Assembly (NCBI GenBank): GCA_040437565.1
Contig: JBDOQK010000017.1
Location: 248,001-312,000 of the forward strand
Direction: 5' to 3'
Source of the DNA: Albugo candida
Lineage: Eukaryota > Oomycota > Peronosporomycetes > Albuginales
Length of the DNA: 64,000 nucleotides
Below the pieces are notes generated by a model, which was given only the letters and a program-made list of their open reading frames with translations, ran no database searches and was not told where the DNA came from. A program made the translations under genes and the position numbers. Positions 56,489 to 64,000 of the stretch are shown in pieces (within the stretch, counting starts at the first letter, position 1; every line of letters begins with the position of its first letter).

Positions 56489-57055
56489 ATGGCGCGCGGA
56501 GTTTTAAATTGGACGCAACTTTTACTGCGTTTTTTGCAATTTGCGTTTTCTTTGGTCGCGTTAATTACGATTTCTGCGGGTTTTGTACCCACAACGTATT
56601 ATGGATACTCGAGTATGCTTGGAAGCAGTGCGGCGACATACCTGACGATTGTGACGTATACCGGGATGGTATACGGTGCAATAATGCTTTTGTTCTTGCA
56701 CTTATTTTCGCTTTTGAGCATTTCATCTCTGGCACAATTGATAATGGATACATTACTTACGATTTTATTATTGGTAGCTGCCATTGTTTATTTACTTTCC
56801 GACTACGTGAATAATTGCAGTGTGTATGGGTATTTATTACGGTGTCGAAGCATGCGAACTGCGGTGATATTTACATTTCTAGCCATGGCCGCATTCCTTG
56901 CATCGGCGCTTTTGGATCTGTGTGGATTTGGCAAGAAACGAACAACGGCTACCGCAGAGCCCGTGGCGACACCATCCGCGACAAGGGATCCGTATCATAC
57001 GGAACGTACGCCTGAAGCATATGCAACGCATACCACTTCGGATGACAAAGTATAA
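56489..57055 (+). CDS. MARVEL-like four-TM protein 4 (188 aa)
   Basis: Single exon, ATG 56489. Hydrophobic segments lie at about residues 8-30, 49-75, 82-107 and 127-148. Family motifs: LGSSAATY before TM2, SDY and CSVYGYLLRC (C-x8-C) between TM3 and TM4. The tail is Thr-rich and ends in DDKV. The other three family members lie 44-49 kb to the left in the first gene-dense block. It converges on ETFA, with only 39 bp between the stop codons, so the 3' UTRs probably overlap. Confidence 0.65.
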   Translation: MARGVLNWTQLLLRFLQFAFSLVALITISAGFVPTTYYGYSSMLGSSAATYLTIVTYTGMVYGAIMLLFLHLFSLLSISSLAQLIMDTLLTILLLVAAIVYLLSDYVNNCSVYGYLLRCRSMRTAVIFTFLAMAAFLASALLDLCGFGKKRTTATAEPVATPSATRDPYHTERTPEAYATHTTSDDKV

Positions 57056-57094
57056 GTGCGTTTTTAAAAAAAAAGTACAATCGTAATTAGTGCG

Positions 57095-58090
57095 TCAAAT
57101 CTTCTCCGTTAATTCCGGAAGCAACTGAAATAAATCGCCTACGAGACCATAATCGGCGACTTGGAAAATAGGAGCTTCTTCGTCTTTGTTGATAGCCACG
57201 ATAGTCTTGCTGTCCTTCATACCCGCGAGATGCTGAATCGCGCCAGAAATACCCACTGCAATGTATAACTCGGGCGCCACCACTTTACCGGTTTGTCCCA
57301 CCTGGAGCTCATTTGGAACAAAACCTGCATCCACTGCCGCACGTGATGCTCCGACTGCACCACCAAGTTTATCAGCGAGTTTGTATAACAAATCGAAATT
57401 TTCACCACTTTTTAACCCACGACCACCGGATATAACAACTCGAGCAGCAGTTAAGTCAGGGCGCTCGGATTTGCTGATTTGTTCACTCACAAATTCTGAT
57501 TTTGACGAATCAAATTCAACTGTTGAAACTTGCTCTGCCGCAGCTTTTCCGCCTTCGGTGCCCATTTTTTCGAATCCTGTCGGACGAACAGTGATAAGCT
57601 TGACGGTATCAACGGATTGTACTTTAGAGATGGCGTTCCCTGCGTATGTTGGACGCACAAACGTATTTTCATTGACAACTTGTATGATATCTGATATGGG
57701 CGCTACGTCCAGTTTCGCACCTAAACGTGGTAAGTAATTTTTCGACGAGTTCGATGTCGGTGCCAAAATGTGTGAAAACGAGTGTACTTGCTGCAGAGAG
57801 TACAGTAGCTCCACCATATTTTCCGCTAACTCGTGATCGTACTTTGGGTCGTTCGCGTGAAGCACTTTGGTCACACTTGGAATTTGACATGCACTTTGAA
57901 CGATACTTCCCGTGTCATTGTGAGACCCACATATAAGAAGCGTTATATCTTTTCCCAATTGATGTGCCGCTGTTATCGTGCTTAATGTGGCCCCAGAAAG
58001 CACCTTCCCGTTGTGGTCTGCCAGCACAAGAGAGGAGAAGCATCGGGAGGATGAGAATGCACGTAATGAGGGCACAAAACGATGCCACAT
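57095..58090 (-). CDS. ETFA: electron transfer flavoprotein subunit alpha, mitochondrial
   Basis: Single-exon frame of 331 aa, ATG 58090. The first ~20 residues (MWHRFVPSLRAFSSSRCFSS) are a typical mitochondrial targeting sequence. The N-terminal ETF fold follows, and then the FAD domain with its signature: VISGGRGLKSGENF (about 219-232), GASRAAVDAGFVPNELQVGQ, GKVVAPELYIAVGISGAIQH and NKDEEAPIFQVADYGLVGDL near the C-terminus. With ETF-beta it carries electrons from acyl-CoA and other flavin dehydrogenases to ETF-QO in the matrix. The length matches human ETFA (333 aa). No intron and no sign of damage. The best-supported gene in the window. Confidence 0.97.
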   Translation of the reverse strand: MWHRFVPSLRAFSSSRCFSSLVLADHNGKVLSGATLSTITAAHQLGKDITLLICGSHNDTGSIVQSACQIPSVTKVLHANDPKYDHELAENMVELLYSLQQVHSFSHILAPTSNSSKNYLPRLGAKLDVAPISDIIQVVNENTFVRPTYAGNAISKVQSVDTVKLITVRPTGFEKMGTEGGKAAAEQVSTVEFDSSKSEFVSEQISKSERPDLTAARVVISGGRGLKSGENFDLLYKLADKLGGAVGASRAAVDAGFVPNELQVGQTGKVVAPELYIAVGISGAIQHLAGMKDSKTIVAINKDEEAPIFQVADYGLVGDLFQLLPELTEKI

Positions 58091-59060
58091 CTATCGCATA
58101 TGAGTCGTTAAGACGAGAACGAAGCGTAGCATTATTTACCTTTTGAAAGATCGCTCGAGTTTGAAGAATAGCTGTATTAGAAGACGGTATGTACCGTGAT
58201 TATATAGTTGAGTGGTTAAGGAAACATAATTTCTGTGAGAGACACGCGACATGTTCGTAAACGCACTTTAAAGGCGTGTTTGGATGCCCGCTAACAAAGT
58301 TCGGAGTTTTGCTCCTCTCAATTAATTGCTGTGAATGCATTTGATTTAACGTATCTTTGTGCGTTGCTATAAATGCGATTTGTGATGTAAAAACCAGTTT
58401 CTACTGTGTGCGCGTGTTCTCCGGACGAGCATGAAATTGGTGTCATTTACTCGTTGAATTCTCGGTTGGCTCAAGTTCGATACTTTTCTTCCCGCTGATT
58501 CCTCCCTTAATTAATGTTGCATCTCAGAACGGAAGGAAAGGTCAGTTGGTCTTCTTTCGAGTATAATATAACCTCAGCCAAGTGCGGTGAGATGGCTTCA
58601 ATAGGTTTTTTTTCGAACTTGGCGTTACGTGCGCCAACAATTTCTACATCAACACGGAAAACGTAACCCTTATAAATCGTAACGATTTCAACACGAAAGT
58701 CAGATACGTGTTATAAAGTAAAAATAAAACCTTATTGGCTTGCCGTCGCGCAACGCTTTTACACTTTTTATTTTAGCAAGTTGTCAACAAAACTTACCTG
58801 AGTACCTCGCTGTGTCAACTGAGGATATCACATAACCAAATTCACGAATTCGAGTTACAAATCCACTGCAACGTCTTGTAACCTCTGCACGTATCATCTC
58901 TCGAACCAACCAAAGTGCGACCATCGAATTGTATATGCGTTAATCGCTTACATTACGACCACATCTCAACGAATCAAAACAAAATTTCGCACTGTGTCAA
59001 GATCAACAAGGAAGCGTACTTATTTGGATCAAACGATACTTTATCCTCCGCACATATCCA
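58091..59060. other. spacer with a possible minus-strand multi-exon gene (about 58924-58510)
   Basis: On the minus strand ATG 58924 opens 42 codons (MVALWLVREMIRAEV...) to a good donor (GTAAGT, about 58797-58792). A 42-nt intron would end near 58756. Further down, a frame with protein-like composition (YKGYVFRVDVEIVGARNAK, later SPHLAEVILYSKED) runs open to a stop near 58510. The phases did not fit with the splice sites I could see. Probably a small real gene, function unknown; some resemblance to mitochondrial ribosomal bS6 was considered but is weak. Confidence 0.35.
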
Positions 59061-59627
59061 ATGGAAATTGCCGTAAATGTTCGCGATTTTCTCGTCGGAA
59101 TGAAGGAGACGATAACGACCAGCGAAGAGGAAATGCTCAGCAATCTACAGGACCTACATGAGCAATTCACAGAAATTATGAACGGCTTTGAAGATCAAGT
59201 TTCTGCACACGCACTTAGCATGAGTCCGGAAGCGCGAATTGTTGCACACGAGTTACGTGTTCGAATGTATCAAGACTGGCGAGCCAAATTAACCGAATAT
59301 GTGTTTCTAACCGCATCTTCCGAAGACGTGTCGAATGAAGACGCAGACAATGCAGAAAAAGTAGAGGAAAAAGAATCACAATACCAGCGCGACTCGCTCA
59401 TGAGCAGTATCAAGGATAGGCTAGAATTATTTCAATCGGTTGTGAACGACTACATTCAAGTGAGCACGCAGGTCCGAACCAAACGACCCATTCTGGCCCC
59501 CGCAGTATCGAGTCCTACTTCGATGAACAAACGCCCGCTTGATTCAGATGTATCTGATTTCGAATCGGATTCCTTCATTTTCGAAATCCCTCATTTTTTA
59601 TGTGGTCCCACCTTGAATAGTGTGTAG
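59061..59627 (+). CDS. hypothetical acidic coiled-coil protein (188 aa)
   Basis: Single exon, ATG 59061. The N-terminal ~75 residues are helical and heptad-like (VRDFLVGMKETITTSEEEML, LQDLHEQFTEIMNGF). The middle is acidic (SSEDVSNEDADNAEKVEEKE), and a second helix (SSIKDRLELFQSVVNDY) precedes a Ser-rich tail. No signal peptide or membrane segment. I do not recognise a family. It converges on the small minus-strand gene ending at 59640, with only 12 bp between the stops. Confidence 0.55.
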   Translation: MEIAVNVRDFLVGMKETITTSEEEMLSNLQDLHEQFTEIMNGFEDQVSAHALSMSPEARIVAHELRVRMYQDWRAKLTEYVFLTASSEDVSNEDADNAEKVEEKESQYQRDSLMSSIKDRLELFQSVVNDYIQVSTQVRTKRPILAPAVSSPTSMNKRPLDSDVSDFESDSFIFEIPHFLCGPTLNSV

Positions 59628-59639
59628 CCGAAAGATGAA

Positions 59640-59917
59640 TCATAATAGTGTGAGATTTCCAAAGTACGAATTGATTGAATGAAACGATCTAGATTTCTCG
59701 TGCACGCTGTAGCACTTGCTTTTTGCTTTGCCCTTGAAAAGAAAGAATGACACGTGCGATGAAAAGACAACAAACGCCACTGATTCGATATTTTGTGTGA
59801 GAAAATTGAGGAAAGGACAGACTCACCGTTAGGAGTGAGTGTGAAATTTACGGAGAAGTGTGGGTATTGCACGAAACGCGCTCTAACGCTAGCTACATAA
59901 CCTAAGTACGATGTCAT
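59640..59917 (-). CDS. hypothetical small two-exon protein (76 aa)
   Basis: Exon 1 is 59917-59827 and exon 2 is 59779-59640, joined across a 47-nt GTGAGT...CAG intron of the size typical for this genome. This gives 76 residues: VRARFVQYPHFSVNFTLTP in exon 1 and a hydrophobic FVVFSSHVSFFLF then a basic stretch in exon 2. No family recognised. The splice fit in size and phase is the main support. Confidence 0.45.
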
Positions 59918-60445
59918 GGAGGTACACTTGGATGTAAATATTCATAAGGAAGAAGACCGAATATTGTGTTTTGTATGGCTATAAACAAGAAGCGCGTCTT
60001 GGATAGCAGACATGCGGTTGGTTGTTTTGTTACATTTGTGCGTACATAAAACATTTTAGGTACCCTCCCTGTATTTATAAATAACAATATTGAAACATGC
60101 AGTCACTAGTCAATGACTCAACACTGTAATTTACCGTGCAGGGAACGCTTGACATCTAAAACCATCTACACGGGTCCAATTCACTCTGCATCGATGCCGT
60201 AAGTCACTTCGCACTGATTGCAATATAACGTCTTAACGGTATAGACAACAGCGATGTAAAGAAATTACAACTTGCGTGCTGTAGGGTCAATAACCCTCTA
60301 TCTCAATAGTGCGCGGGCCCATTTCACCATATACTGTGATTCATACTATACCCTGTTCCACACGGGTAGAGCATCGAGCAGTCAGGTGTTATGAGCTGAA
60401 TAGAATTCATTACGGTATTTGTTTCGTCACGAAACAATTGTTTAG
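59918..60445. other. spacer, no gene seen
   Basis: About 530 bp between divergent starts; presumably promoters of the flanking genes. Nothing else recognised. Confidence 0.4.
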
Positions 60446-61517
60446 ATGGGAGTGCGTGATGGCTCTCGAGCATGCAATTCAATTCAACAGCACGAACCGA
60501 AGCAGCGGAAAGGAAACTACGTAGCCAATATCGATCCGAAGAAAAATCTATTCAGCAAGTCCTGTTCGTTACCAGCCGATATCACCGACTTATCTTCCGA
60601 AGAACGTGGTCTCGATTTACAGCAACTTGACAAAGACGTAATAATCACTCATGGTGACAACACAAAGCGTAAAATACGTAGTCATCGTCGTTCCGTATCG
60701 TTTACTAGCGCAGAAATTATCGAATTCGAACCAACATTCCATACTGCAACAGTAGCATCTTATGGTGTAACTATCGGACTTTCTCACAAAGTTCGATGTC
60801 GTGCACATTATCGCATTGACATTTGGGAAGATCAACGTTTTGAAAAGTAAGTTCGTTACCGTTTCGCTCTTGTTTTGCTGACTCGAGCATAGTCGTATAG
60901 ACCGTCAAGAGTACATGGAGCGTGGTTATTTGGAGCCTCAAGAACGAATCGATATATTACAAAACTGCGGAGTCGAGATCGGTCTTCTGGAGGCTCTATC
61001 TTTCGACGAGGATTGGAGCCCTGAGAATGTCGATTCTGTTTATCAACAGGAACTCGCGGATATACCGCTACTCGAATATGATGAAGCTGCCAGCTCGGAA
61101 GATGATGAATATGATTACCGAGAAGAAGTGGCACATGAATTGTCAGGCGAGTGGGCACATGAAGTTTTAGTCGAACTTGATAAGAAATCAACCCATGCAT
61201 CGACGCATGAATTGGTGAATCAATCGACGCATGAATTGGTGAATGAATCGACGCATGAATTCGTGGATGAATCGACGCATGAATTGGTGAGTGAATCGAC
61301 GCATGAATTGGTGAATCAATCGACGCATGAATCGGAGAATGAATTGAATGCTCGATGTCAATCCGATGACAGGAGTCTGGTTCGTACACTACCACATTTT
61401 GGAATTACTGATAGACATATGGAATCCTCTTGTCGTGATTATGGCATCCATTATGTAAACTCATGGTACCATTCATACAACCTTTCTGTCGAAACAGATT
61501 TGTTGCTTGTGTTATGA
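60446..61517 (+). CDS. oomycete protein with VxFxxx-I-x-E-F domain and 8-aa repeats (341 aa)
   Basis: Exon 1 is 60446-60846 and exon 2 is 60893-61517 with a 46-nt GTAAGT...TAG intron. The central motif RRSVSFTSAEIIEFEPTF followed by GVTIGLSHK and IDIWEDQRF resembles a domain found again and again in stramenopile hypothetical proteins (V-x-F-x(3)-x-I-x-E-x). Exon 2 has an acidic stretch (DIPLLEYDEAASSEDDEY) and then six to seven copies of STHELVNQ/E encoded by a 24-bp minisatellite (about residues 235-283), and ends hydrophobic (ETDLLLVL). Function unknown. A second copy of exon 2, split by a SINE, lies at 63516-64000. The last 46 coding bases recur after the gap by contig overlap. Confidence 0.65.
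61197..61336 (+). repeat. 24-bp coding minisatellite
   Basis: Tandem 24-bp unit (TCGACGCATGAATTGGTGAA plus TCAA or variant), about 5.8 copies, in frame, encoding STHELVN[Q/E] with variants EFVDE and ELVSE. Length polymorphism between isolates is likely. Confidence 0.9.
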
Positions 61518-61547
61518 AGCGATAATTATATCATAAATGTATCATAC
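61472..61547. repeat. left copy of exact 76-bp gap-flanking duplication
   Basis: Recurs at 61648-61723 (offset 176) across the gap 61548-61647. It contains the 3' end of the minisatellite gene. Confidence 0.9.
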
Positions 61548-61647
61548 NNNNNNNNNNNNNNNNNNNNNNNNNNNNNNNNNNNNNNNNNNNNNNNNNNNNN
61601 NNNNNNNNNNNNNNNNNNNNNNNNNNNNNNNNNNNNNNNNNNNNNNN
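61548..61647. other. scaffold gap (100 N)
   Basis: Exactly 100 N between identical 76-bp segments. Confidence 1.
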
Positions 61648-61723
61648 TTCATACAACCTTTCTGTCGAAACAGATTTGTTGCTTGTGTTATGAAGCGATA
61701 ATTATATCATAAATGTATCATAC

Positions 61724-62194
61724 TATTGTGTATTACAGAACCGTATACAATTGCTGATTAAACGCTATTTACCATATCTTATCGTGACCTCCCAAATATA
61801 ACCAAGCGAGATCAGCCTGATCATAATGATTATTGTAGATTGAACTTGGGAGATCACAGAAATATGGGACTGTTACGTAGATCTCACAGTATTCGACAAA
61901 GCATGTGTGCTACACAACGGTGAGCTAATGTGATCTGTGATCCATTCGACCGACAAATTCTCTTTTGGATAGCTAACCTAACCGAAAGGAGGACGCAGTA
62001 ATAGCAACAATGCCATTTCAAGTTCGACCGATCATCCATTCTCTTCTACAGTATGTATTTAGCTGGTTGTTTTTGAGTCCTATAGATTTATACTTGAATG
62101 AAAGGTAGTGCTGTAGGGTATAGAGTGATCCTGCAAATAACATTCTCAGAGCACGAGCATCGGTCATAACGGGGCCTAAAGCGCGATACAGGGA
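61724..62194. other. spacer, no gene seen
   Basis: No supported gene. A short plus-strand open stretch (about 62180-62330, VVSNAVLDTRRREGLVEYL) looks protein-like but has no start I can defend and is antisense to the next entry. Confidence 0.3.
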
Positions 62195-62677
62195 TTAACT
62201 TGAAGAAAAACGTCGTGAGCAACGCGGTACTTGATACGAGACGAAGAGAAGGATTGGTCGAATATCTACGTTTATTAAACACCATAAGAACACGACCTGG
62301 TTTCCCGTGTTTGCAAGACGTTTACATCGGGTGAGAAGCTCACAGTTCGGAGGTTGGAAAGCTTTCGTACAAGGGCTCGATGTCGCACCGCAGTTTCTGA
62401 GTGATGTCGCATGAAGAAAACCAGTATTCGTTTGATCGGTTGCCGTATAAAACAAAAAGATGATCATTGCGCCATATAAAATGTTGGAGGAAACCATCGC
62501 TGCTTGACTGTAGCTGGTAAATGTCAAACTGCACTGACTTTTGAAATTGAAAAATGAGATATTCAGGTACAGTGGAATACCAGCCAGGCAATGAAATATC
62601 AGAATCTCTATAAATACAGTAATCAGATCAGTATCATCGAACCCAATTGTATGGAGTGGGTTGAATATTACCAACAT
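62195..62677 (-). CDS. hypothetical protein with hydrophobic segments (160 aa)
   Basis: ATG 62677 opens 160 codons on the minus strand. There are hydrophobic stretches at about residues 18-40, 65-80 and 128-145 and eight cysteines. No motif recognised. The plus strand has a competing open piece over part of it, so this may be a chance ORF. Confidence 0.25.
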   Translation of the reverse strand: MLVIFNPLHTIGFDDTDLITVFIEILIFHCLAGIPLYLNISFFNFKSQCSLTFTSYSQAAMVSSNILYGAMIIFLFYTATDQTNTGFLHATSLRNCGATSSPCTKAFQPPNCELLTRCKRLANTGNQVVFLWCLINVDIRPILLFVSYQVPRCSRRFSSS

Positions 62678-62692
62678 TTCTACTTCCCATTC

Positions 62693-62850
62693 ACCTGACT
62701 TTTTTCGCCGCTTTTACTTTTCCTCTTGACTTTTCTTGTCGCTGTTCCCATTTCATCTGATCTTCCGATTCGCCTTTCCCTACCCATCTGACTTTCCTTG
62801 TCGCCTTTATCTTTCCACTTGACTTTTCATGCCATTTTTCTTTCTCACAG
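62693..62850. repeat. degenerate pyrimidine-rich tandem repeat
   Basis: Four to five imperfect units of about 35-40 bp built on CTTGACTTTTCTTGTCGC (for example 62694, 62727, 62799, 62828). On the minus strand it would encode a Lys/Arg/Ser-rich stretch (for example RKVKRKSKSGEKS). Confidence 0.55.
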
Positions 62851-62931
62851 CAAGAGAGGGTGTTCCTAGAACAATTACTTCAATATTTCATCTCCTTATA
62901 GGTTGATGCCTTTACAATAACCTAAGTACCG

Positions 62932-63378
62932 ATGTCAAGTCATGTACGCCTTCGAGTATTTTCCATGCGCGACGGATTTTCTGTTAGCTCGATCACGAAT
63001 AGTATTCGTCCTATCAATGTCCGATATTATTGAGCAAATGCTCCGATCAAAGTATTCGCTGCTATTGATCTTCACTTCGAAGGCTCTAACAAGATAGGCC
63101 AAGATTCTGTTCCGATCGGATCTTCATATGCAAACGTTCAAATGGCTCAAGTCGGCAAATACAAAGCTCAAATTGTTTTCATGAAAGGTCCCATCCGTTT
63201 GAATGACGCGAAGAAGAAAGAAGCTAACCAGAATCACACTGTAAGCTCTCAGAGCCGATCATATTATCATTTCTGGGGAATGCTTTCTCGAGTGCTTCCG
63301 GTATTTGTCGTGTGCGCATTGTCAAAAAGATGCAAACATGAGATATCCGAACCTCACAAGATACGGCGCTCTTCATAG
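62932..63378 (+). pseudogene. decayed unassigned coding sequence
   Basis: A single frame stays open from ATG 62932 to past 63240 apart from one stop (TGA near 63028). It has protein-like composition (FSVSSITNSIRPINVRYY before the stop; APIKVFAAIDLHFEGSNKIG and KYKAQIVFMKGPIRLNDAKK after it). No family recognised. The stop could instead lie in an unrecognised short intron. Low confidence. Confidence 0.3.
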
Positions 63379-63515
63379 CCTATGAAAATCAGAAATACCA
63401 GTCACGTCGTCCGTGCCATCAGAAACATCGTAAAGAAACGATCAAGGTACATCGGGAGGTACTTCGGGATATTGAGGTAGCTTAATCAACTACACATACA
63501 TGTCGGAATGTAAGC

Positions 63516-64000
63516 TAGCCGTTTATAGACCGTGAAGAGTACATGGCGCGTGGTGGGGTCCGCCCCAGCTCAGTCGGTTAAGTACTTGAGCGCACGGACC
63601 CCCTGCCGGAGGTCGTTAGTTCGATCCCCGGCAGTGTGGTCAGCGGTTTGAGCTCACCCAAGCAATAAGCCTTGGAAAATATCTGCCTCCCTAGGTTTGA
63701 AGTCAGACTTAAGTGAGATTCAAACGGTCAGGGGCACATGATAGGAAGGAAGGTAGTTAAAGAACTAGATAAACAGTGTAATGAAATCCTTGACAAAGTA
63801 CATGGAGCGTGGTTATTTAGAGCCTCAAGAACGAATCGATATATTACAAAACTGCGGAATCGAGATTGGTGTTCTGGAGGCTCTATGTTTCGACGATGAT
63901 TGGAGCCCGGAGAATGTGGATTCTGTTTATCAACAGGAACTCGCGGATATACCGCTACTCGAATATGATGAAGCTGCCAGCTCGGAAGATTTTGAAAATG
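63516..64000 (+). pseudogene. second copy of the minisatellite gene (exon 2), split by a SINE, runs off the window
   Basis: Bases 63516-63553 and 63797-64000 match 60890 onwards of the first copy (TATAGACCGTCAAGAGTACATGG; ERGYLEPQERIDILQNCG). The encoded part is nearly identical (for example CGIEIGVLEALCFDDDWSPE against CGVEIGLLEALSFDEDWSPE) and the frame stays open to the window end. The 243-bp SINE sits in codons just after the splice acceptor, so normal translation across it is not expected. A matching exon 1 was not found upstream. Confidence 0.75.
63554..63796 (+). mobile_element. complete tRNA-derived SINE with 16-bp target-site duplications
   Basis: A 243-bp element. The tRNA-like head carries pol III A box AGCTCAGTCGGTTAAG (63567-63582) and B box GTTCGATCC (63619-63627); a unique body follows (CCCAAGCAATAAGC ... 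CTGCCTCCCTAGG) and it ends in AAATCCTTGACA. Flanks AGTACATGGCGCGTGG (63538-63553) and AGTACATGGAGCGTGG (63797-63812) are a target-site duplication with one mismatch, as made by LINE machinery. The uninterrupted first gene copy near 60910 gives the pre-insertion sequence. Relatives lie at 19084, 32414 and 37858. Confidence 0.92.

Noticed and set aside
57261-57737. 158-codon plus-strand ORF inside ETFA
   Set aside because: Antisense shadow of a gene identified beyond doubt by its FAD-domain motifs.
60856-61395. Minus-strand ORF rich in HASI/HSP repeats
   Set aside because: It is the antisense reading of the 24-bp minisatellite in the plus-strand gene.
63554-63640. Functional tRNA gene
   Set aside because: A and B boxes are present, but no full cloverleaf or anticodon arm could be drawn and the segment is the head of a dispersed, TSD-flanked element.

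Overview
The window is nuclear DNA from a eukaryote, almost certainly an oomycete and most likely a white blister rust (Albugo). Three things point there. (1) Host genes are dense and carry uniform mini-introns of 46-53 nt with GT..AG ends. (2) Several genes encode ciliary or flagellar proteins, as expected of a zoospore-forming organism. (3) Two decayed, effector-like genes carry the CHxC / CX2CX5G motif known from Albugo secreted proteins. All names come from reading the sequence; no database search was possible.

Layout. 1-3066: relic of the effector-like family and two small unassigned ORFs. 3285-12268: a gene-dense block with an IQ-motif SPATA17-like protein, a PITH-domain protein, a basic coiled-coil protein, two MARVEL-like four-TM proteins, an LRRC46-like leucine-rich-repeat protein and a third MARVEL-like protein. 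12600-13929: a Tc1/mariner transposon with clear inverted repeats. 14.1-19 kb: little coding. 19.1-22.1 kb: a tRNA-derived SINE and a fossil chromodomain-type Ty3/gypsy element. 24.7-32.4 kb: an L1/Tx1-like LINE followed by a SINE with target-site duplications. 34-54.2 kb: a large imperfect inverted duplication whose unit is [LEA-like gene - spacer - effector-like gene]. Its right-hand LEA-like gene (53156-54175) is intact, and a third partial unit lies at the centre. 55-61.5 kb: a second gene-dense block with a WDR77/MEP50-like WD40 protein, a fourth MARVEL-like protein, ETF-alpha, two small unassigned genes and a protein with a 24-bp coding minisatellite. 62-64 kb: decayed coding sequence and a second copy of the minisatellite gene, split by a fresh SINE insertion.

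The window has ten gaps of exactly 100 N. Six are flanked by exact direct repeats, where the sequence before the gap reappears after it. These look like unmerged contig overlaps rather than real duplications. Genes seen twice around those gaps should be counted once, and the true locus is about 6.4 kb shorter than the window.

The host genes are mostly unlinked in function: mitochondrial electron transfer (ETFA), the arginine methyltransferase cofactor WDR77, proteasome-type PITH, and ciliary proteins. The recurrent theme is expansion of small families (four MARVEL-like, three LEA-like, several effector-like copies) amid mobile elements.
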